A DNA stretch of 9,563 bases, from positions 1 to 9,563 of the forward strand of contig DASQWB010000049.1 of NCBI GenBank assembly GCA_035640455.1, written 5' to 3'. The translations under genes and the position numbers were made by a program. Below, in pieces: positions 5,898 to 9,563 of the stretch. The notes under the pieces were generated by a model. That model ran no database searches. It was not told where the DNA came from and saw nothing but the letters and a program-made list of their open reading frames with translations. The stretch is from AC-50 sp035640455 (lineage in GTDB: Bacteria > Actinomycetota > Thermoleophilia > Gaiellales > Gaiellaceae). Position 1 is the stretch's first letter; each line of letters opens with the position of its first letter.

Positions 5898-6512
5898 GTG
5901 CGCCCGGCGGCGGGCGAGCCCGAAGGCCTCTTCGTCCTCTTCCACGGCCGCGGCGCCGACGAGCACGACCTCGTGCCGCTCTTCGACGTCCTCGACCCGG
6001 AGCGGCGCCTGCTCGGGATCGCGCCGCGCGGGCCGCTCTCGCTGCCACCCGGCGGCGCCCACTGGTACGCGCTCTGGCGCATCGGCTACCCCGACCCCGC
6101 GACCTTCCGGTCGACCTACGAGCTCGTCTCGGGCTGGCTGGACGAGCTCCTCGCCGAGCTCGGGCTGCCGTTCGTGCTCGGAGGCTTCTCCCAGGGCGCC
6201 GTGATGAGCTACGCGCTCGGCCTCGGCCGCGGCCGGCCGAAGCCCGCCGCGCTGCTCGCCTTCAGCGGCTTCGTCCCCACCGTCGCGGGCTTCGAGCTCG
6301 ACCTCGAGGGTCCGCTCCCGCGCATTGCGATCGGCCACGGCACGTACGACAACGTAATCGGAGTCGAGTGGGGCCGCCGCGCCCGCGACCTGCTGACGGA
6401 GGCGGGCGCCGACGTCCTCTACCGCGAGTACCCCCTCCCCCACGCGATCGACCCGGCCTTCCTCGCCGAGCTGCGCCCCTGGCTCGCGGCGGCTGCGCTC
6501 AGCGAGGCGTGA
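5898..6512 (+). CDS. phospholipase/carboxylesterase family alpha/beta hydrolase
   Basis: 204-residue serine hydrolase of the phospholipase/carboxylesterase (PF02230-like, YpfH type) family, probably cytosolic since no signal peptide is seen. It hydrolyses ester bonds; the natural substrate is not predictable. Visible parts: oxyanion-side FHGRGADEHD (15-24), the nucleophile elbow GGFSQG with S98, the acid D151 in GTYDNVI, and H182 in PLPHAID. All three catalytic residues are present at normal spacing. The start is uncertain: GTG at 5898 is used, but the frame is open upstream and the conserved N-terminus seems to include a few residues before it (LLQRV), so an unusual CTG start at 5889 or coupling to the rhomboid stop 13 bp upstream is possible. 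It converges on the phosphoesterase relic. Confidence 0.88.
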   Translation: MRPAAGEPEGLFVLFHGRGADEHDLVPLFDVLDPERRLLGIAPRGPLSLPPGGAHWYALWRIGYPDPATFRSTYELVSGWLDELLAELGLPFVLGGFSQGAVMSYALGLGRGRPKPAALLAFSGFVPTVAGFELDLEGPLPRIAIGHGTYDNVIGVEWGRRARDLLTEAGADVLYREYPLPHAIDPAFLAELRPWLAAAALSEA

Positions 6513-6532
6513 GGAGCAGCGGCCGCCGCGGC

Positions 6533-6694
6533 GCGGACGAGGTTGCCGAGCTGCGGCGCGCGCTCGCGCACGTTCGGCCGTGGGTCCGGCCGGCCGTCGG
6601 TGCGCGGGTCGAGCCGCCGCGCCTTCAGGACGTCGTCCTCGATGAACTTCACGTACGCGTCGAACGAGAGCGTCTGGTGGTCGACGCCGTAAGA
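6533..6694 (-). pseudogene. relic of the C-terminus of a phosphoesterase (PF04185, phospholipase C/acid phosphatase-like)
   Basis: The gap between the esterase and the nitroreductase is not empty. Read leftward it encodes YGVDHQTLSFDAYVKFIEDD, then LDPRTDGRPDPRPNVRE and QLGNLV. This closely resembles, from memory, the C-terminal end of PF04185-type phosphoesterases, which typically end VDHQTLSFDAYLKFIEDDF, then DPATDGRPDPRP and LGDLV. Only about 50-55 codons remain: the catalytic N-terminal part is missing, with the nitroreductase start 30 bp away, and the usual aromatic DFDFSQ-like end is replaced by an Ala run leading into the esterase 3' end. With no start codon or upstream gene it is almost certainly a remnant. 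A functional small protein starting at GTG 6652 is conceivable but unsupported. Confidence 0.7.
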
Positions 6695-6714
6695 ACCGCG
6701 TGAAAAGCTGCAGC

Positions 6715-6720
6715 TAAGCT
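6715..6720 (+). promoter_or_regulatory. candidate -10 box for the deiodinase-like operon
   Basis: TAAGCT fits the TAnnnT pattern and ends 3 bases before the first GTG (6724) and 6 before the second (6727). There is no Shine-Dalgarno, so transcription may start at or next to the GTG codon, giving a leaderless message. No clear -35 is seen. Confidence 0.4.
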
Positions 6721-6723
6721 CGC

Positions 6724-7389
6724 GTGGTGGCCTACCGGCCCGTCCCCCTCCTGTACGAGCGCCCGACCGAGGAGGAGGCGCTCGAGCGGTCGCGCGCCTT
6801 CCTCCGCTCGCTCGAGGCGCGCCGCTCGGTCCGCCGCTTCTCGCCCGAGCCGGTCCCCGTCGAGCTCGTCGAGAACGCGATTCGCGCCGCCGGCACCGCG
6901 CCCTCCGGCGCGCACCAGCAGCCGTGGACGTTCGTCCTCGTCTCCGACCCCGACGTGAAGCGGCGGCTCCGCGAGGGCGCCGAGGCCGAGGAGCGCGACT
7001 TCTACGAGCGGCGGGCCACGCCGGAGTGGCTCGAGGCGATCGAGCCGATCGGCACCGACTGGATCAAGACGCACATCACCGACGCGCCTTACGTCATCGT
7101 CGTCTTCGAGCAGGCGTGGCGGCCCGGCGACGACGGCGAGAAGGTCAAGCACTACTACGTGCGCGAGTCGGTCGGGATCGCCGTCGGCTTCCTGCTCGCC
7201 GCGCTCCAGGCCGCCGGGCTCTGTGCGCTGACGCACACGCCTTCGCCGATGGGCTTCCTGTCGCGGATCCTCGGCCGGCCCGAGAACGAGCGGCCGTTCA
7301 TCCTCATCCCGGTCGGCTATCCCGCCGACGACGCCGAGGTCCCGGACCTCGTGCGCAAGCCGCTCGACGAGATCCTCGTCCGGGTCTAG
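6724..7389 (+). CDS. nitroreductase-fold flavoprotein, probable iodotyrosine deiodinase homologue
   Basis: 221-residue FMN enzyme. The nitroreductase fold shows in ARRSVRRFSPEPVP (32-45) and AAGTAPSGAHQQPWTFVLV (55-73), which bind FMN. More specifically it matches iodotyrosine deiodinase (IYD), which removes halide from halotyrosines reductively: KHYYVRESVGIAVGFLLAAL and, at the end, PVGYP..VPDLVRKPLDEILV are close to human IYD as I recall it. The IYD substrate-lid residues are present with identical spacing: E90, Y94 and K115 correspond to human Glu157, Tyr161 and Lys182 (steps 4 and 21), and T172 to Thr239 near FMN N5 (step 57). The human membrane anchor is absent, so the protein should be soluble. 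Start: GTG at 6724 or 6727, no Shine-Dalgarno. The exporter gene overlaps its stop by one base. Fold certain; deiodinase call likely; true substrate in this organism unknown. Confidence 0.88.
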   Translation: MVAYRPVPLLYERPTEEEALERSRAFLRSLEARRSVRRFSPEPVPVELVENAIRAAGTAPSGAHQQPWTFVLVSDPDVKRRLREGAEAEERDFYERRATPEWLEAIEPIGTDWIKTHITDAPYVIVVFEQAWRPGDDGEKVKHYYVRESVGIAVGFLLAALQAAGLCALTHTPSPMGFLSRILGRPENERPFILIPVGYPADDAEVPDLVRKPLDEILVRV

Positions 7390-8015
7390 TGGCCGGCGCG
7401 CTCGCCGCCGGGCTCGGGCTCGGCTTCGTCACCGCGGCGCAAGTCGGGCCGATCTGGCTCCTCTGCCTGCGCTCGACGCTGCGCGGCGGGTTTCGCGTCG
7501 GCGTCGCGATCGGCGCCGGGGCTGCAGTGATCGACATGGTGTACGCGGCGCTCGGCGTCGCCGGCGCGAGTCGGCTGCTCGAGATCGACCCATTGCGAGT
7601 GGCGCTCGGAGTTGCCGGCGCCGCGGTGCTCGCGCTGCTCGGGCTGCGGACGCTATGGAGCGCGTTCCGCATCCGGCTCGGCGGCGAGACCGCGGAGGAG
7701 GTCGGCTCGCCGCGTCGCGCCTTCGTCACCTCGCTCGGCGCGACGGCCTCGAACCCGATGACGATCGCCGCCTGGGCCGCGATCTTCACCGCGGCCTCGA
7801 CGGCCAGCGTCGTCGAGTCGTCGCGCGCGGCCGTCGTCGTCCTCGTCGGCGCCGTCTGCGTCGGCTCGTTCGTCTGGTTCGTGCTGCTCTCGGCGGGGAC
7901 GGCGATCGGGCGCCGGTACGTCGGCGAGCGGCTCGTGGCCGCGATCGACGCCGTCTCCGGCCTCGCCATCGTCGGCTTCGCCGGCGTGCTCGGTTGGCGA
8001 ACCGTCCAGACGTGA
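7389..8015 (+). CDS. LysE/RhtB family amino-acid exporter-like membrane protein
   Basis: 208-residue integral membrane protein of the LysE translocator family, which exports amino acids or related small molecules through the cytoplasmic membrane. Hydrophobic segments are visible at about 2-27, 36-60, 68-91, 113-137, 147-172 and 184-203, giving the expected six. Family marks: QVGPIWLLCLRSTLRGG (18-34), the GAGAAVIDMVYAALG block with D49, and the SNP (121-123) that matches the conserved NP in the fourth segment. Start: GTG at 7389-7391, sharing one base with the TAG stop of the deiodinase-like gene, so translation is coupled; its own stop overlaps the next start. The pairing suggests export of a compound related to the deiodinase substrate or product, which is an inference from coupling only. 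Confidence 0.88.
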   Translation: MAGALAAGLGLGFVTAAQVGPIWLLCLRSTLRGGFRVGVAIGAGAAVIDMVYAALGVAGASRLLEIDPLRVALGVAGAAVLALLGLRTLWSAFRIRLGGETAEEVGSPRRAFVTSLGATASNPMTIAAWAAIFTAASTASVVESSRAAVVVLVGAVCVGSFVWFVLLSAGTAIGRRYVGERLVAAIDAVSGLAIVGFAGVLGWRTVQT

Positions 8016-8770
8016 CGGTGCTCGAGCAGCTCCTGCCGGGGCTCTGGACGTGGACGGCCGACCACCCCGACTGGGGGAAGCCCGAGACGAGCTGGGACGC
8101 CGCCGTGCGCGGCTACCTCGCGTTCGCGGACGACGCGACGCTGCTCGTCGACCCGCTCCTCGAGCCGCCGGAGCACCCGGAGGGCGCGCAGGGGCGCTCC
8201 GAGCTTGGTGCACTAGTGCACAAGCGCGGGCGGCCCGTCGCGATCTTCGTCACGATCCCGTGGCACCTCCGAAGCGCGGAGGAGCTCGTCGGCCGCTTCG
8301 ACGCGACCGCCTATTCGCACCGGAAGCTCGGCCCACGGCTCGCGAAGGCTGGCAAATGGCGCGAGCTCGTACCGGGCAAGAGGTATCCGGGCGGCGTCGC
8401 CGCCCACCCGATCGGCAACCCGCGCACGCGCGAGACGCCGCTCTTCCTCCCCTCGCACCACGCCCTCGTCGTCGGCGACACGATCGTCGAGGCTCGCGGC
8501 ACCGGAGCTCCGCGCCTCTGGGCGTCCGTCGACCCGAAGCCCGGCTCGCGCGTCTGGTACGAGAAGCGCTACGTCCCGTCGTTCCGGCCGCTGCTCGCGC
8601 TGCCGGTGGAGCATCTCCTCCTGACCCACGGCCGACCCGTCGTCGGCCGCGGGCACGAGGCGCTCCGCGAGGCCATCTTCTGCTTGTCGACGATCGCGAC
8701 GGAAGGTCGTGGCCGAGCTGGAAAGCCAAGACGAGGTGCTCCGCGTGCTCGAGACGCTGGCCAGCAATGA
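8012..8770 (+). CDS. degenerate metallo-beta-lactamase-fold hypothetical protein with abnormal C-terminal tail
   Basis: 252-residue soluble protein. It has an MBL-like layout: LLPGLWTWTADHPDW at the start, a strand ending LLVDPLL (44-50), then VTIPWHLRSAEEL (80-92) where the HxHxDH metal motif would be, ALVVGDTIVEARG (151-163) with D156 at the usual bridging Asp position, and LLLTHGRPVVGRGHEAL (202-218) with H206. Most metal ligands of the first motif are missing (only H85 remains), so it is probably not a normal zinc hydrolase. Start: GTG at 8012, overlapping the exporter stop by 4 bases; GTG at 8018 is the alternative. From about residue 229 the codons lose their G/C third positions and the tail (GRGRAGKPRRGAPRARDAGQQ) is Arg-rich and unlike a natural end. 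The normal stop seems to have been lost or bypassed by a frameshift near 8700. Confidence 0.75.
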   Translation: MTVLEQLLPGLWTWTADHPDWGKPETSWDAAVRGYLAFADDATLLVDPLLEPPEHPEGAQGRSELGALVHKRGRPVAIFVTIPWHLRSAEELVGRFDATAYSHRKLGPRLAKAGKWRELVPGKRYPGGVAAHPIGNPRTRETPLFLPSHHALVVGDTIVEARGTGAPRLWASVDPKPGSRVWYEKRYVPSFRPLLALPVEHLLLTHGRPVVGRGHEALREAIFCLSTIATEGRGRAGKPRRGAPRARDAGQQ

Positions 8771-8921
8771 TTCCGCCACGCCGGACTACCTCTGCATCGT
8801 GGAGTTGCACGACCGGCAGGGATTTCTCGTGCTGCACCGGGGCCGAGCACGACGCCGCGGCGGTCGATGCAGCCGGAAGCCGCCGCTAGACTCGGCGCCC
8901 CCAACGACTGCAAGGAGGTGA
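8709..8921 (+). CDS. small hypothetical ORF, probably frameshifted
   Basis: Possible 70-residue product of no recognised family. The first 42 codons look genuinely coding: third positions are mostly G or C, and the peptide (AELESQDEVLRVLETLAS, then DYLCIVELHDRQGFLVL) is acidic and globular-looking, with a helix then a strand. After about 8835 this frame becomes Arg-rich with poor codon use, while the +1 frame becomes coding-like (TGAEHDAAAVDAAGSRR, ending TAG at 8889), as if one base had been gained near 8835. The likely original product is about 60 residues, ending at 8889. Start GTG at 8709 has GGAAGG immediately upstream, closer than ideal. It overlaps the anomalous tail of the MBL-like gene by 62 bases, and the nominal stop lies inside the ribosome-binding site of the SnoaL gene. 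A remnant or a sequencing or assembly error are both possible. Confidence 0.4.
   Translation: MAELESQDEVLRVLETLASNDSATPDYLCIVELHDRQGFLVLHRGRARRRGGRCSRKPPLDSAPPTTARR
8887..8892 (+). promoter_or_regulatory. candidate -10 box for the SnoaL-like gene
   Basis: TAGACT fits TAnnnT; transcription would start near 8899, giving a leader of about 28 bases that contains AAGGAGG at 8912-8918. The -35 region (about 8863-8868, GTCGAT) is poor. The box also contains the TAG that ends the frame-corrected small ORF. Confidence 0.4.
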
Positions 8922-8926
8922 CGCGG

Positions 8927-9358
8927 GTGTCAGCCGAGGAGAACAAGGACCTCATTCGGCGCTACATCCAGGCGGTCGACGACAACCAGACGAGCGACTG
9001 GAGCATCCTGGACGAATACATCGCCGAGGACTTCGTGGCGCACAATCCGCCGATCCCCGGCGTCGGCCTCGACCGGCAGGGGATGAAGGACGCGGCGGAG
9101 ATCTTCCGCGTCGCGACGCCGGGCCGCCACGAGATCCCGCTGCAGGTCGCGGAGGGCGACCTCGTCGTCAGCTACGTCGTCGGCCACGGCGTGCATGCAG
9201 GCGAGCTACTCGGGATCCCCGCCACCGGCAAGGAGGTCGAGACCGCGGGGATCGCGATCCACCGCGTCCGCGACGGCAAGATCGTCGAGTACTGGTCCGT
9301 CACGGACGTGGCCCGCGTCCTCCAACAGGTCGGCACGCTGCCCCCGCCGCCGGTCTGA
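8927..9358 (+). CDS. SnoaL-like ester cyclase family protein (NTF2-like fold)
   Basis: 143-residue single-domain protein of the SnoaL-like/ester cyclase group, an alpha+beta cone that binds small hydrophobic ligands; some members are polyketide cyclases, most are uncharacterised. Visible features in family order: NKDLIRRYIQAVDDN helix (6-20), DEYIAEDFVAHNPPIPG (29-45), a central strand pair around HEIPLQVAEGDLVVSYVVGHG (68-88), GIPATGKEVETAGIAIHRVRDGKIVEYWSVTD (96-127), and VLQQVGTLPPPPV at the end. Start: GTG at 8927 with AAGGAGG at 8912-8918, eight bases upstream and near perfect; a GTG at 8918 would sit on that site. It seems to have its own promoter box, so it need not belong to the preceding operon. 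No polyketide genes are nearby, so an antibiotic role has no support here. Confidence 0.9.
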   Translation: MSAEENKDLIRRYIQAVDDNQTSDWSILDEYIAEDFVAHNPPIPGVGLDRQGMKDAAEIFRVATPGRHEIPLQVAEGDLVVSYVVGHGVHAGELLGIPATGKEVETAGIAIHRVRDGKIVEYWSVTDVARVLQQVGTLPPPPV

Positions 9359-9378
9359 GAGTGCACGTCCTGCAAGCC

Positions 9379-9396
9379 GGCGCCGCAAGCGGCGCC
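9379..9396. terminator. GC hairpin between convergent SnoaL-like and BrkB genes
   Basis: GGCGCCGC, AA, GCGGCGCC is a perfect inverted repeat in the 43-bp gap between two convergent stops, 20 bases after one and 5 after the other. The effective loop is CAAG. No T-tract follows on either strand. It probably serves both genes. Confidence 0.55.
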
Positions 9397-9401
9397 TCAG
9401 G

Positions 9402-9563
9402 CTACGCCTTCGCGGGCGCCTGCAGCTCGACCTCGGCGGGCTCGCCGCGCCGCAGCTCGCGGCTCCGCTCCGCCTCGGCGTTGATCTCGGCTCCGAGGAG
9501 CAGCGCGACACCACTGAGCCAGAGCCAGGTCAGCATCACGACCACCGCCGAGAGCGCGCCCCA
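9402..9563 (-). CDS. YihY/BrkB family inner-membrane protein, C-terminal fragment (continues past window)
   Basis: The last 53 residues of a leftward gene whose start lies beyond the right edge. It reads GALSAVVVMLTWLWLSGVA, then LLLGAEINAEAER. This is the last transmembrane segment and its GAExNAExxR end typical of the YihY/BrkB (PF03631) family, multi-pass membrane proteins once annotated as ribonuclease BN and now of unclear function. A polar tail (RSRELRRGEPAEVELQAPAKA) follows and ends at TAG, 9402-9404. The open frame runs to the window edge without interruption, so it is cut by the window rather than broken. Confidence 0.85.
   Translation of the reverse strand, partial: WGALSAVVVMLTWLWLSGVALLLGAEINAEAERSRELRRGEPAEVELQAPAKA

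Noticed and set aside
6649..7236. 195-codon leftward open frame opposite the deiodinase-like gene
   Set aside because: No family resemblance and poor codon pattern; it is an antisense shadow. Only the short 6533-6694 stretch, in a different frame, has real similarity.
8012..8770. Active metallo-beta-lactamase
   Set aside because: The HxHxDH motif is replaced by a stretch with a single His (PWHLRSA), so normal two-metal hydrolase chemistry is not supported.
8867..8926. Longer SnoaL-like protein starting at ATG 8867
   Set aside because: It would run through the promoter-like box and the AAGGAGG site; the GTG at 8927 is correctly spaced from that site and starts at the conserved helix.
1..9563. 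CRISPR arrays, tRNA/rRNA genes, insertion sequences or phage genes
   Set aside because: No regularly spaced direct repeats, cloverleaf-type sequence, transposase or integrase motifs were found on reading both strands.

Overview
This 9.56 kb window is high-GC (visibly around 70% or more), densely packed bacterial DNA. Many genes start with GTG or TTG, most third codon positions are G or C, and several genes have a TAnnnT -10 box only a few bases before the start codon. Together with the protein families present this suggests an actinobacterial chromosome, possibly class Thermoleophilia; the class-level guess is an inference from general resemblance. I see no tRNA, rRNA, CRISPR array, integrase or transposase, so this looks like ordinary chromosomal housekeeping and accessory sequence rather than a mobile island.

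Layout. Bases 70-2176 are a leftward block: an APH-type kinase-like protein (1364-2176), a secreted protein of unknown function (575-1342), a large hairpin built on a perfect 38-bp palindrome (core 519-556), and a YjbQ/UPF0047 protein (70-486). Divergent from it, after only 14 bp, are a rightward cupin (2191-2691) and a secreted Asp-box beta-propeller, sialidase-like protein (2751-4223) with its own candidate promoter. A strong 19-bp hairpin (4232-4271) separates this from the convergent leftward comB homologue (4336-5022). comB diverges, over 25 bp carrying back-to-back -10 boxes, from a zinc-finger rhomboid protease (5048-5884) and a phospholipase/carboxylesterase (5898-6512).

Between the esterase and the next gene lies a short antisense relic (6533-6694) of the C-terminus of a PF04185-type phosphoesterase. 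Next is a tightly coupled rightward run: an FMN nitroreductase-fold protein that keeps the signature residues of iodotyrosine deiodinase (6724-7389), a LysE/RhtB exporter overlapping it by 1 nt (7389-8015), and a degenerate metallo-beta-lactamase-fold protein overlapping that by 4 nt (8012-8770). After a frame-disturbed small ORF (8709-8921) comes a SnoaL-like protein with its own promoter-like box and a near-perfect Shine-Dalgarno (8927-9358). The window ends in the C-terminus of a leftward YihY/BrkB membrane protein (9402 to beyond 9563), facing the SnoaL gene across a short hairpin.

The most informative observations are the deiodinase-like gene coupled to an amino-acid-type exporter, the nested palindrome at 507-568, the phosphoesterase relic, and the two shifts of coding frame around 8700-8890. 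I found no convincing wholly new multi-gene system; the deiodinase/exporter/MBL-like operon is the best candidate for a small unstudied pathway.
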